A stretch of 64,000 bases of DNA from Cephalotrichum gorgonifer (Eukaryota > Ascomycota > Sordariomycetes > Microascales > Microascaceae): assembly GCA_900312665.1 (NCBI GenBank), contig ONZQ02000011.1, forward strand, positions 1,264,459 through 1,328,458, written 5' to 3'. Under the pieces are notes generated by a model, which saw only the letters and a list, made by a program, of their open reading frames with translations, was not told the origin of the DNA and did not search any database. Positions 10,506 through 22,809 of this stretch are shown one piece after another. The position numbers and the translations under genes are program-made. Each line of letters opens with the position of its first letter. Position 1 is the first letter of the stretch.

Positions 10506-13500
10506 ATGGCTCTGGTCACGATCGGAGCCGACTTCAAGCGGCCGCTGCGTCTCTTGGTCGCATTAGCCTTCGTCACTTATATATTCTTCTGCTTCCCGCG
10601 ATCCGAAACCGTGACCGAGACCCGGCCGTGGATCCCGCCATCTCGACAGCGCCTGACACCGACGAAGAGCGGCGATCCTCTAGAGTATATCGATCCCTTG
10701 ATCGGGACTATCAACGGAGGTGAGGAGAGAGTACAATGCTGGCTAGTGGAGACACCCTCGGAAGGGGAGATGGCTAACATGTGTCTTTTGCTAAAGGCCA
10801 TGTGTTCCCGGGGCCAACGCACCCGTATGGTATGATATCCTAAGACTCAGTGTCGGCCGCGGAATCCAGAGTATTTATTGGTCTGTAGGAATGGCAAAAC
10901 CCTGTCCGGATGCCATGGCTCGCGGCGAGAACGCCGCCGGGTTCGTCTCGGACGACTCGCACATAGGCGGCTTTTCTCATCTCCACGACTCGGGTATGTT
11001 GGCCGCCCACCATCTCCCCCATTTCTTTTTGTATGTCTATAACCTCAAGAACGAGCTTGCTGACGGGTCCCTAAGGCACTGGTGGTGTACGTAATACTTA
11101 CTTAGATCCTGCCTCCCCGAATAAAGGGGCTCTCCTAGTTAACCCATCTCCACCGTAGAACCCGTCCCTCGGAACGTTCCCCCTCTTCGCCCACCCTGGT
11201 TGCCCCCTAAACGACTACACGAAATGTCGATACGCGACCAACACGAGGATGATCAACCGCGTCCCGGACTCCGTTGAGGCCCGCGTGGGCTACTTTTCCA
11301 TCAACCTAGCCAACCACGTCCACGCCGAGATGGCGGCCTCGATGCGCACCGCTCTTTACCGCTTCACCTTCCCACCCGACCCCGTGCTGGCCTACGAAAC
11401 CCAAGAGGGGAACATCACGGCGCACTCGAGCCCCCTCCTGCTCGTCGACCTCCAGGACCTCGGCAGCACGTCGCAAGCCTGGGCCGCCGGGTGCCAGGTC
11501 TACCCGGAGTCCGGGCGGATGATCGGGGAGGGCATGTTTCTGCCGTCGTTTGGGCGCGGGACGTACACCGCGTACTTCTGCGCGGACTTCAGAGGCGCGG
11601 AGATCCGGCACGTCGGAACCTTCACCGGCGACGACCCTGTCACGAACGTCACGTACATGAACGGCGTGGACCGCGGCTTCTCGAACCCGTCCGGCTCCGG
11701 CGGCCCCTGGATCCAGTTCGAGAGGCCGCCGACGGACCAGATCGTCGCGCGGGTGGGCATGTCGTTCAAGTCTGTCGACCAGGCCTGCGCCAACGCCGAG
11801 AGGGAGATACCCGACTTTGACTTCGAGGGGACGGTGGCGCGAGCCGAGGACGCGTGGAGGGAGAAGCTGGGAGTCGTAGAGCTCGACGTGAGCGGCGTCA
11901 GCAGGGAGCTGCAGACCGTTTTCTGGTCCGGCTTGTACCGGTCGCTGGTCTCGCCGCAGAACTACACGGGGGAGAACCAGCTTTGGGATTCGACAGAGCC
12001 GTACTTCGACTCGTTTTACTGCATCTGGGACTCTTTTAGGGCGCAGCACCCGCTGCTTTCGATCCTTGACCCCCCGGCGCAGACCGAGATGGTTCGGGCG
12101 CTGATCGACATCTACCGTCACGTTGGTTAGTCTCTCTAGCTTGTTCCCGTGCGTGAGCTTCCATCATCATAAGTGCCCTGGTGTTAACTGATACCAGGGA
12201 AACTTCCGGATTGTAGGATGAGCTTCTGCAAGGGCTACACCCAGGTTCGTACAAGTCCACGCCGGTAATGGTAGTCGCCACAGCCAAGAAGCTAATGTGT
12301 ATCTAGGGGGGTTCCAACGCGGACGTCGTGCTGGCCGATGCGTACATCAAGAACCTCACCGGGGGTGTCGACTGGGAGACTGCGTACGAGGCCGTGCTCT
12401 CGGACGCCGAAGGTAAAGTCTACTCAGCCTATCCTCCTCACAAATGCGCAGAAAAAAAAAACGCGCGAACCTACTAATGCCGCCCAGATACGCCGAAAGA
12501 CTGGGGAGTCGAGGGCAGAGGAAACATCGAAAGCTGGGAGCAATATGGCTACATCGCCGCCGACCACCGCGATACCAGGGGAACCGGCCCCCACACCCGC
12601 TCCGTCTCCCGCACGCTCGAGTACGCCTACGACGACTTCTCCATCGCCGTCCTCGCGCGGGCGCTCGGACACGAGGACGACCACGCGAAGTACATGAATC
12701 GGAGCGGCTTCTGGCGCAACGTGTGGAACGCGGACCAGACCGACATGTACTTCGACGAGGCGGGCGACATCCGGCGCACGTCGTTCAGGGGGTTCCCGCA
12801 GCCGAGACTCATGGACGGGACGTTCAAGTACCAGAACACGCGGGTGTGCAGCCCCGGGCAGGAGCCGCACAAGTGCTACTTCGACACGGCGCTGTCGACG
12901 TACGAGGGGTCGCCGTGGCTCTACAGCTTCTACGCTCCGCAGGACATGAGCGGACTCATCGAGACGTTTGGCGGGGATGAGGCGTTCCTCGAACGGCTCG
13001 ACTACTATCACAGCTCCGAGATCGCGTACATGGGGAACGAGCAGTCGTACCTGACGGTGTTCCAATTCCACTACGCCGGGAGGCCCGGGAGGAGCTCGTA
13101 CTGGGTCAACGAGTACATCCCCTCGCAGTTCAACGCGAGCCTCAACGGGATACCGGGGAACGACGATTGTGCGATGGGGGCCTTCGCCGCAATGGCCATG
13201 ATGGGCTTCTTCCCCGTCGCGGGGCAGTCGGTATACCTTCTCACCGCACCGTTCTTCCCGGAGGTGAGGCTCAGGAGTCGGGTCGGCGGCTGGGATAGGC
13301 CGGCAGTGATCCGGAGCGTCCGGGAGGGTGACGCCGGCGTGGTGGAGGACGAAGGGTCCCTCCGCGATGCGATATACATACAGAGCGCGAGGCTGGACGG
13401 AAAGCCGTATACGAAGAACTGGATATCACACGACTTCTTTGAGGAAGGAGGTTTGTTGGAGCTCACGCTTGGGACGGATGAGGGAAGTTGGGGAACGGGG

Positions 13501-13539
13501 CAAGGGGATTTGCCACCTAGTTTTCCCGCGTTTGGATGA
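10506..13539 (+). CDS. Alpha-1,2-mannosidase, glycoside hydrolase family 92, membrane-anchored
   Basis: GH92 enzymes are calcium-dependent exo-alpha-mannosidases acting on N-glycans and mannan. Eight exons: 10506-10719, 10797-10829, 10889-10993, 11076-11086, 11159-12125, 12198-12244, 12307-12412 and 12488-13539. All joins keep frame and rebuild conserved blocks: IDPLIGTINGGHVFPGPTHP, DDSHIGGFSHLHDSGTGG, LPDCRMSFCKGYTQGGSNAD, GNDDCAMGAFAAMAMMGFFP. Joined length is 844 aa, in the family range. Residues about 14-30 (LRLLVALAFVTYIFFCF) form one hydrophobic segment after a basic N-terminus, so a type II signal anchor (Golgi or cell surface) is more likely than a cleaved signal. Exon 4 is only 11 nt. 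The gene pairs divergently with GH125. The fold and family are sure; linkage specificity is inferred. Confidence 0.92.
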
Positions 13540-14231
13540 TATGATGATGTAACTAGGTAGCAGCGAATGAAGAGGAAAAAGACGAAGCTGTACATATGGC
13601 TGAGGTTGGCACATATTGATTGCATTTAGAGTGTGTTTCTATATGAGGGGCACATGACGGCGATGTCTGGGGCTGAGGTGGGCTCTCAGCTCTCCTGGAT
13701 ATTGGGGCGTCAAGGCTTGGCTCCGAAAGAGCTCCGGGAGCTCGATGGGCAGCCGGCTCTGTAAGGTGGGGTGCTTGACACCTGCTCCTTCCCAGCAAAT
13801 CGGAATGCGTAGAATTCGAGGTCGTAATGGTGCGGCATGGGTTGCCACAGTGCCCACACTGTTTCCTTTCTGGCACATGTCATTGCTCAAGCTGGGAGAT
13901 GTGCCAAACTGTACAGTGCGGATTGGTTCCCCGGTTTCCCTCGGCAAACTTTGGAGTGAGAAATTTGTGGATTTGTGGACATGACTTCATCGCCTAGTTC
14001 CTGTTCCGGTCCCCTTCCCCAGACCGAGTCAGTCCGAACATCTCGCACTACCCCTGCTCCGTTTGAGCCGAACCCGAGGGTGGGCCATCTTTCTCCGGAC
14101 CTAGGTCAACTAACACACCGCCGGCTTTACTCACCTCGATGCGCCCTTGACACGAGCTTATTCCCCCCACAACCACACTCGCCCGCCTCGGCTCCTCACC
14201 CCGCCCTGTCGTTACCTTTCCTCCTCCCACA
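13540..14231. other. Intergenic: GH92 3' flank and ETF-QO promoter
   Basis: No gene seen. The 200 bp before the ETF-QO start are C-rich (ccccc and ctcctc words), a common 5' UTR texture in this window. Small open frames on both strands have no recognisable features. Confidence 0.4.
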
Positions 14232-16238
14232 ATGGCGTCGCGAACCCCCCTAAGGTGCCTCGCGAACCCGTCGCGGCACCTCTCTCAGCGGACCCGCGCC
14301 CTCCCCTCCCTAACAGTCGCCGCCGCCCGCGCCTCCGCAGCTCCCTCGCCCCGAATTCGCTCCTCGCTACCAGCTTCCTCCCGCTCCTTCGCCACCACGA
14401 GGCCCCGCCGCGATGACTCGGAACCCTTCGACCCCGCCACCATTGAGCGCGAGGCCGACGAGGTGGACGTTGTCATTGTGGGCGGCGGCCCCGCGGGCCT
14501 CGCCTCCGCCATCCGCCTCAAGCAGCTGGCCAACGAAGCCGGCAACGACGACCTCCGCGTCGTGCTCCTCGAGAAGGCCGGCGAGATCGGCGCCCACATA
14601 CTCTCGGGCGCCGTCATACAGCCGTCGGCCCTCGAGGAGCTCTTCCCCGACTGGCTCGACGAGGGGAACCCGGACCGCTTCGAGCACGCCACTCCCGCCG
14701 CCGGGGAGAAGATGAGGTTCCTGACCAAGGGGTCCTCCATCCCGCTACCCGTGCCGCCGCAGATGAACAACCACGGGAACTACATCGTGAGCCTGAACCA
14801 GCTCACCAAGTGGCTCGGCGAGAGGGCCGAGGAGCTGGGCGTCGAGGTGTACCCCGGCATCGCGGCCTCCGAGGTCCTCTACGCCGCCGACGGGTCCGTG
14901 AGCGGCGTCGCGACGAATGACATGGGCATAGGGCGCGACGGGAAGCCCAAGGACACCTTTGATCGCGGCATGGAGTTCCGCGCGAGGCTGACGCTCTTCG
15001 GCGAGGGCTGCCACGGGAGCCTGACGAAGCAGGTCGTCGGCAAGTTCGACCTCCGGAGCGACTGCCAGCCGCAGACGTACGCCCTCGGCATCAAGGAGGT
15101 GTGGGAGGTTGAGCCGGAGAAGTTCAACAAGGGCGAGATCGTCCACTCGGTCGGGTACCCGCTGCCCAGGGACGTCTACGGCGGCGCCTTCATGTACCAC
15201 TTCGGCGACAACCTCGTCTCCCTGGGCCTCGTCACCGCCCTCGACTACGAGAACCCGTGGCTCTCCCCCTACCAGGAGTTCCAGAAGATGAAGAAGCACC
15301 CGCTGTTCAGGAGCGTCCTCGAGGGCGGCAAGTGCATATCCTACGGCGCGAGGGCCCTCGTCGAGGGCGGCCTGCAGTCCATCCCCAAGGTGTCGTTCCC
15401 CGGCGGTGCCCTCATCGGGGACTCGGCGGGCTTCATGAACGTGCCCAAGGTCAAGGGAACCCACAACGCCATGAAGTCAGGCATCCTCGCCGCGGACGCC
15501 GCCCACGCCGCCCTCACCGATGTTTCGGAGGGCTCCCTCTTCCTCTTCCGCTACGAGGAGTCCCTCCGCAAGTCCAGTATATGGAAGGAGCTGACCGAGG
15601 TGCGCAACATGCGCCCGGCCTTCCACTCCCCGCTCGGCATTTACGGCGGCCTGGCCTACTCGGGCCTCGAGGCGTTCGTGCTCCGCGGCAAGGCCCCCTG
15701 GACGCTGAAGCACAAGCAGCCCGACTACGCCGCCACCAAGCCCGCCGACCAGTTCCCCAAGATCGAGTACGAGAAGCCGGACGGCAAGATCACCTTCGAC
15801 ATCCTCACGAGCGTGTCGCGGACGGGCACGAACCACGAGGAGGACCAGCCCGTCCACCTGCAGGTCAAGGACTGGGACGAGCACGCGAAGAAGGCGTGGC
15901 CGGTCTACAAGGGGCTGGAGGCGAGGTTCTGCCCTGCCGGCGTCTACGAGTACGTGGAGGACGACACGAAAGAGCTTGGCGTCCGGTTCCAGATCAATTC
16001 GCAAAAGTAAGTAGTTCCCTCGCTATCGCCCCAGCCGCCTCACCCCCACCCCCTTCCCCGCCTTCCCTCCCCCTTCTTCCACACACCATGGACTCGAACG
16101 GGTGGTTGGGACTAACCTCCCTTTCTTCTTCTTCTTAGCTGCATCCACTGCAAGACCTGCGACATCAAGGCTCCCCACCAGGACATAAACTGGAGTGTGC
16201 CGCAGGGTGGTGAAGGACCAAAGTACTACCTAACTTAA
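14232..16238 (+). CDS. Electron transfer flavoprotein-ubiquinone oxidoreductase, mitochondrial
   Basis: Passes electrons from ETF, reduced by acyl-CoA and amino-acid dehydrogenases, to ubiquinone in the inner mitochondrial membrane. Two exons: 14232-16006 and 16139-16238, joined by a 132-nt intron (donor GTAAGT, CT-rich acceptor). Joined length is 624 aa, normal. The N-terminal about 60 residues are Arg/Ser/Ala-rich with no acidic residue, a mitochondrial presequence. The FAD-binding motif VVIVGGGPAGLASAIRL is at about 80-96. The [4Fe-4S] ligands are Cys567 (FCPAGVYE) and Cys593, 596 and 599 (CIHCKTC). The intron falls between the first and the other three, so the last 33 codons are essential and easily lost in annotation. 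The C-terminus GPKYYLT is typical. Confidence 0.95.
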
Positions 16239-19200
16239 ATATCTACCTGCCCGAAAAAAGTAGATTGTTTGGTTTGGCCGCCGCAGTACTAGTTTACATA
16301 TTCTTGGTTGTTTACGGTTGCACTGAGACACCCGGTCATGAAAAGCAACAGAGAGAGATGTCTTTGTTGAGAACACATATCTGGGAGAGTTATAGATAGG
16401 TACGTACAAACAGGGGGGATACCATGCGGCGGCATCATTTCTGGGGCAGGCAGTGCATGGGTAAATAGAAATAAATTCCAGATCAAAGCCCACCCATGAT
16501 CGTGAGGATGTATAATGCGCTCCGTTGCGGCTTGCCACTCGATGTTTCCGATGTACAGAGAATGCTGGCGCCTGGCTGGTGGTGGCGTGCATTGCGACAC
16601 GCAAACGTCATTTGGGTTGACCCAACATGCTGGTGCACAAACTAGGGTCAAGGGTGGCATTTAATTAATGCAAGATGGGCAATTTTCGAGATAAGCATTC
16701 CTGCCAATGCACAATATTATACAAGCAATCCTTGTACTCGGAAAGTGGGCCAGAGCCTGCCTGCCTGGCTTGGCATCCATCGTCGCCGGAAGAGGTAAGC
16801 CAGATGAATAGATTGAAGTAAGCAAGTAAGCACACCCCAGCGGTCGCCTGGAGCGTTTGAGCAGTGAAGCACTAGCAGTTTGATCACGAAATGTAACACA
16901 GCGCCAACATCGCTCTTGTTACGACGCGACGATGCGATACGACCAAGGGGCTGTCACAGGAGGTCTGTGAGAGTGAAAAACAGATGGATCTGTTCAGATG
17001 CGCGGTGACAGGGCCTCGGCTGCATGGTACGGTGGGGCGGGAAGGGGAGGATGAAGTCACGGGTACCTTTTAGGAGACCCATAATGTTAGACAGGTACCT
17101 TGACTGATGCGAGCCAGGTCAATCGCGCCCCTCCCCTCCCCCGGACCCCAGCCCCCCTTGTGCGATACGAGAAGAGCCAGCCGACCCAACCTATCCCATC
17201 CGTGTGGAGCGCAAAATTTGATGGCGCAATAGTTTGGAAAGCTATTGCCTCGAGATTAGTAAGAGCAGAAGAACAAAAGGAGGTCGTTACTCTGCTCTTC
17301 GTTGACTGGTAGGTAAACCGATGGCCAAGGTTCAAATCAAGTTTGATGAGATCGTGGGAAAGCGCTTGCCGTCAAACGGCAGCATGTCAGGAGAGAGAAA
17401 TGTGTTAGGAAGACGGGAGAAAACTTGAACATTGCAGGCAGCAGCGAAAGGGATGCGAGCAGCCTGCTCCGCTTGAGGGCATACGCGTCCAGGCACGCGA
17501 TTGGTTGGGGGATCCAAGGACTGGACTTCCGCAGTTTTACCGAGCCGATTTGATTGGTCGTCACGACTTGGGAACGAGGTGACTCAATGAGTCATAAAAT
17601 CTCGGGACAAAATGGGGCAAACTCAATGGTGGATGCTAGGAGGCAAGCCGAAGGAAATGACGGAAGTCAAAAGATGGCCACAGAAACCATCTGAGCATTC
17701 CCAAAAAAAAAATTTCCGCCTCTGTACTCCATGGCTATTTGACATCATGGCGTATTAGATGAGCGAGGGAAACGAAAGCGTAGAATGGTGATAAAGGGAA
17801 TGAAAAGAGGGAGGCAGGATGAATACTCGCTTCGAAAAGACAGGAGGCTCGGGACCATGAAAAGGGGGGGTTTGCGAAGTGTTTCAGCACTGAAATGGGT
17901 GGGAGGGGAGGAAGAAAAGGGGAGAAAAGGGGCTCAGAGGGGCTGGCGGGTCGACCAATGTCAAATCAGCGGCGAGAACAAGAATGCGACCATGGCTGGA
18001 GAGATGAAATCCGTCGAGTTGGTGTGGCGCGAGCGACCACGAAAAGCGTCGGCCGAAGCCGATCAGCTTCTGCCTTGGCAGCTAACCTCCCCAGCGCTCG
18101 CCTTGAAAGGGGCCGTTCCTTGTGGGAATTCGCCCCATCAAGACCGCCGCCGATAGAAAGGTTAGATGGAATGAGAGAGAGCCCCTACTTCATCCTGTGC
18201 TTGCCCATGCATGGAGGAGCAAAAATGCAAAGCTGGGAAGGGAAAAGGAAAAGGAATCATTTCAGGCGAGGTTGAGGAAGGAACGAAAAAATGGACCACG
18301 CACGGGTGGAGAGATCCGCGAAAGAGCAAGGAATACGACATGTTCAAACCCCAGCCGACTCACAAGATTTTAGATCCCGACTGGGTAATGCCAAGTATCG
18401 GTACATCAAACTTGGTCGAGAGGTACATGGCCGGATGCAGGGGCGCGCTTGGTGGGATGGCAGGTAAAATTGGCACCGATCGGCTCTGTGATTGGTCCAT
18501 CCGTGGGAGTCCGGGCCACGAGGGAAGTTGCCACCGTCTGGGAGATAACTGCCCAAAAACCTGGGCCCTTCAAAATTATAAGTAGCCAGCCCCCCCCCCC
18601 CAACTCATTTGTTTCGAAAGTCTCGCGAGGAAGTACCGACCTGCTGGCCTGACGTAGTATCCCCCCGACGTTCGGCCATCCCCACTTTAATTTTTTATCC
18701 GACTAAAACCTCCGCATCACCGGAACCACGACAGACTGTCTCGTTCCTTTTCATCCGAATTTCCTTTCTCCACCCAAATCCTCAATCGCAGGCAGTGCAA
18801 GAGTTGATTCCTTCACTGGAATATATCTCCGTGGCGCACTGCATCAGATCGAGGTACAACTCCCCACCCGCGATCTTCTGGTTCTCTCCTCTTTGCGCAT
18901 CATCCAGGCATCAGAGAAGGTTGTCCTGGGGTTCCCCGAGGCAAGAGGTGGTCACGGTTAATTAACCTTTCTCTCACGAAAGGACCAAGAGATTTGACGA
19001 CGACGCGGTGATCGCCACCACTACAAGGCAGCACCTTCGAACGGGAGTACAGAAGCTGGAATACGTTTCTTGAGCACTCCCCGAACATCGTCGTCGCCTC
19101 TCTAAGCCCATCAAGCGCGCGCATAGAATCGGTTGCGGATAACCTGGAAGTGCCCAGCGAGAGCGGAGCGTTTGAGCTACCCACAAGAGACTGTCGCCAT

Positions 19201-20053
19201 CGTCCGCCGCCGCCCTCGACTTCGCGCGCTTCGTCGTAGAGACCCCCAGGGCAAGAGCGATTGTTAGTAGGAAGATAGTGTGACTTTGAGAGGAAAGAGA
19301 CGTTGAAGAAAGACTCGAGAAAGACGGCGATATCTGTCAAACCAGCCATCTTTCGTTCCTCCTGCCCATTTCCGAACTATCTACATTCGGGACCAGAGCC
19401 GTTCGTTTTTTTTCGCTTCGGCCTCACCATCTGAGCCCGTCCATCGAACCCGACTCTTCTTCCATCGACTCCCGACTTTCCTGTCACCCAGCGTGGAGGT
19501 CGAGATCGATTGAACAATCCAACCGGACCGTCTCTTTCGGACAACGGTTGTAGGGGAGACATTTATTTGTTCTTCTCCCACATTCGGTATGCATTGAATA
19601 TCCTTTCGCACCCCGAAGCACATTCACTCCCATCAAAGCAAGTGTGTTTGCCCAGTGGGCTTGGCCCCAGTCCCCAAATCTTTCACGGAAGGCGCGACGC
19701 AGGAGTTCAACAAGCGAGCAGCTCCAGCCCCAGCTCCCAACTCCAGCCAACCTCCTGCCCCAGTGGACTACCACGGCGCGTCCATTTATTCCCCATCTCC
19801 GTTCCTTCCCTCTTCTTGTTTCCCACTTCACCTACCTGCAAATCTCTGAATTTCCACGAATGAGCCATCATTTGTCTTGGGCCATCCTGCAAGCCAAGTG
19901 GCAGTTCCTCGAGCTCGAATTTCGAGGTAGACAAGAAAACTGCTCGTATAACTAGGCGAGCTTCAGTGGCTAACGTTTGACCATCCACAGACTTATTTGT
20001 CCGACCACCTTCCGATAGTATCCATAAACTCCCTAAACACGTTCTCCGTCATC
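16239..20053. other. 3.8-kb gene-free stretch upstream of TATA-binding protein
   Basis: No open frame here resembles a known protein family. The longest, a 149-codon minus-strand frame at 18900-19349, has no domain and no splice context. The part from about 18600 on is likely the TBP promoter and 5' UTR. A possible 5' UTR intron runs from GTAGAC at 19933 to the AG before 19992 (about 59 nt, with a ctaacg branch-like site), inferred from splice signals only. Non-coding RNA cannot be excluded. I saw no tRNA-like A/B-box pair. Confidence 0.4.
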
Positions 20054-21167
20054 ATGGAGTCGATCCAAACCCATCCCTCCACTGCGGAGCAGGCCAAGGC
20101 CTTCACGGCCCCAGGGTCTTTCGCCTTTCCCAATGGCCACCACGCCGTGGGAGCCCAGACCGTAGATCACAATGCGAATGGGCAAACCCCGGTGGCCAAC
20201 GGGAGCCAACCTCCCAACGAGGCCGCGGTGACCCCCGCTACCCCTGCCGCCACTCCTGCCGCTGCTCCTGGAGCCAGCGGCTTGACTCCCACTCTGCAGT
20301 AAGTCCCTCTGAGGGTGGCCTCAAATCTCCACTTTGCGTGGATGGCATTGCTCACTCTTTGACATCAAAGGAACATCGTGGCTACCGTGAATCTGGACTG
20401 TCGTCTGTAAGTTCTCCATTTTGCTCCGTCTCGTAGTCATAATCCTCGGTATAATAACACGTATCTCCACAGTGATCTGAAGACCATCGCTCTGCATGCC
20501 CGGAATGCGGAGTACAACCCAAAGGTACAGCACATCTGATTCTTCCCGGATCATTTTGGCTGTTTCTGGTTGCATAGGCTTTGCTAACCCGCCTTCTCTC
20601 AGCGTTTCGCCGCTGTCATCATGCGTATTCGTGAGCCCAAGACCACAGCGCTCATCTTCGCTTCAGGCAAGATGGTGGTTACCGGTGCCAAGTCGGAGGA
20701 TGATTCGAAGCTCGCTTCCCGAAAGTACGCTCGTATCATCCAGAAACTCGGCTTCAACTCGAAGTTCACCGACTTCAAGATCCAGAACATTGTCGGATCT
20801 TGCGACATCAAGTTCCCGATCCGTCTGGAGGGACTGGCCTCGCGCCATCACAACTTCAGCTCCTACGAGCCTGAGTTGTTCCCCGGTCTCATCTACCGCA
20901 TGATCAAGGTTAGTAGTCTTCTAGAAGACCCGGGCTTGGGGTTGATGGTTTCTTCCAGCGGAGACTAATTATACGTCCTTAAAGCCGAAAATCGTCCTCC
21001 TTATCTTCGTTAGCGGCAAGATAGTACTTACCGGCGCCAAGGTCCGAGAGGAGATTTACCAGGCCTTCGAAATGATCTATCCTGTGCTTCAAGGTACGTT
21101 GCGCAATCTCCAACATGTCTTGTTTGACTGCTTGCTAATAACGGCCATAGATTTCCGCAAGGTTTAA
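20054..21167 (+). CDS. TATA-box-binding protein (TBP), general transcription factor TFIID subunit
   Basis: Core promoter-binding factor for RNA polymerases I, II and III, in the nucleus. Six exons: 20054-20298, 20371-20406, 20473-20524, 20603-20908, 20985-21093 and 21151-21167. All joins keep frame. Joined length is 254 aa. The first about 80 residues are a variable Ala/Pro/Thr-rich leader. The conserved saddle follows with its two direct repeats: NIVATVNLDCRLDLKTIALH and [20 protein letters not shown] in the first, NIVGSCDIKFPIRLEGLA and PELFPGLIYRMIKPKIVLLI in the second. The C-terminus is AFEMIYPVLQDFRKV. The last exon codes only five residues and the stop, and exon 2 has 36 nt. The identity is certain. 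Confidence 0.97.
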
Positions 21168-22809
21168 ATCCGTCCTTCGTCTCCAGAAGATGCCGGTCCG
21201 CCGGGATGGTTCATCTAACCACGATGATGAACGCGGCCTTGCGTCCCTCACCCCCCACGACGCATTATTTGCCACGACCCCCCCTATTCAACCCGCATCT
21301 GTTATCTGTACCATTAGATTCATCTTCACGATACCACGACTTGCGTTAAATGCCTCGTTGGCACTCGGGGCAACCCGAGAGCTGCCAGTCGAGACGCATG
21401 CTTTCCCCCCTCTTCTTCTTTCTGCCGTCTTTTGTTTCTTTATCCTCGAACTCTTTCCGCATCGCACCGGCGTTGGTAAAGGAGGTGGTCGCTTGGTCGA
21501 GAAGGAAAAGCTCGACCGAGTTTTCTTTTTCTGTTTTGTCCGTACATTGTTATACCTGATTTCATGGCTTGCCCTCTGCTGTGTTCGCCCGGGAAAAAAA
21601 AAGACTTCTTGTTTCCCTGCAACCGATAGATTGATTTTCTGCGAAGGTCAACCGCGTCTTTTTTTTCACTTTGAAATGGACCTTTTTTGCGGCCTATTTC
21701 GTTAATTGCGTTCTGCTCGGGGGGCCTCTGTTGAGAAGAGGCGGGCGGGGAGGAAATCAAAATGGATACCCGGTGGGGGAAAGGGGGTGAAGGGGTCTAA
21801 TGCTTTTAAGAGTGGAAGCGGGAGCGGGACATCTAAGATGGACGGTCTCGTGGTTAGTGTCCCGAGGCTGCATAGTCACAGATTCGGAGTGATCAATGCT
21901 TAGCCGGAGGAAAAGCAGATATTTGCTGTTGTTTATTTGTTTGGAGTCAACCACTCTTGTGGCGAGCTCTTGCCCAGCCCTCATCAGCGGCTTGTGGCTT
22001 GGTGGGAGGGACAAGACGGTCTTTGACTTGTAGCACCTCCCCCATACTTAAAACAACAAATGAGCATTACTATCTCGACATGTGTCCCTTAATATTGTTG
22101 TGAATATCTGTGGAAGGCTGTGAATAGCCGTGAGAGTAAAAGCTCCAGGCAAGTGAAGATTGTTGGTTGATATTGGCCCGCTCTGAACCGCCTTGAATGG
22201 GACCTTGCTAGTGAAGATGTCCGTAGTCTTGCTTGGTCAACATTCTAGAAGCCACTTCCAATTCCGGATACTTGTACCACACCTTTTGCCTGTTTGGCAC
22301 ATGCATCGTGACTACTTGTAGTACTGGTCGTTGGCTGTACTTGGCCAGAAATTGTAGTGTTCTACCTTGCGGACTACATGTACTGCTGCTGACCTACGAT
22401 AAACTTAGACTTTATAAAAAAAACGTAAGGGTTTTGTTCCACTCCTGGTGCACATTGCCTTGCTGTTATGCCCAGCACGCCCCTGACCCGAACTGCAGCA
22501 ATAGCCTCTTCCACTCGGAGCTAAGGGTGTCGTCACGTCATGGAGGGGCTGTAATACGACTGGAGCCAATAGTCGGAGCTGCGCTTCCCGATTCCGGCCC
22601 GGCGAGGGGTCAAGTGGGGATGGCGCAGGTTGGGGAAGACTGATAAGAGATGGCAGGCTAACACCTCTCTCTTCTAGATTCTTCTTGTCTTCCTTCAGCA
22701 TCCAGGGCAGGTAGCGGCCAAGTAACCAAGTAATTTTTTGGCAGTTGGATAACTTAATCTCACACCAGCTCCGGCCAGACCCTTGAGTCAGTCCAAGCAA
22801 GCAAAAGAC
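21168..22809. other. Intergenic: TBP 3' UTR and promoter of flavin oxidase
   Basis: No gene is supported. The first 550 bp after the TBP stop are T- and C-rich and hold an open frame at 21190-21705 without recognisable features, probably 3' UTR. The rest is AT-richer sequence with no repeats noticed. Confidence 0.4.

Noticed and set aside
11306..12121. 271-codon antisense open frame inside the GH92 gene
   Set aside because: Arg/Val/Asp-rich shadow of the conserved GH92 frame.
12424..13071. 215-codon antisense open frame inside the GH92 gene
   Set aside because: Same reason; it also crosses a supported intron of GH92.
14745..15464. 239-codon antisense open frame inside ETF-QO
   Set aside because: Shadow of the coding strand of a highly conserved enzyme.
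15257..16138. 293-codon plus-strand frame overlapping ETF-QO
   Set aside because: Frame-shifted reading of ETF-QO codons; low-complexity Arg/Pro product.
18900..19349. 149-codon minus-strand open frame upstream of TBP
   Set aside because: No recognised domain and no convincing codon pattern; kept as non-coding, though not excluded.
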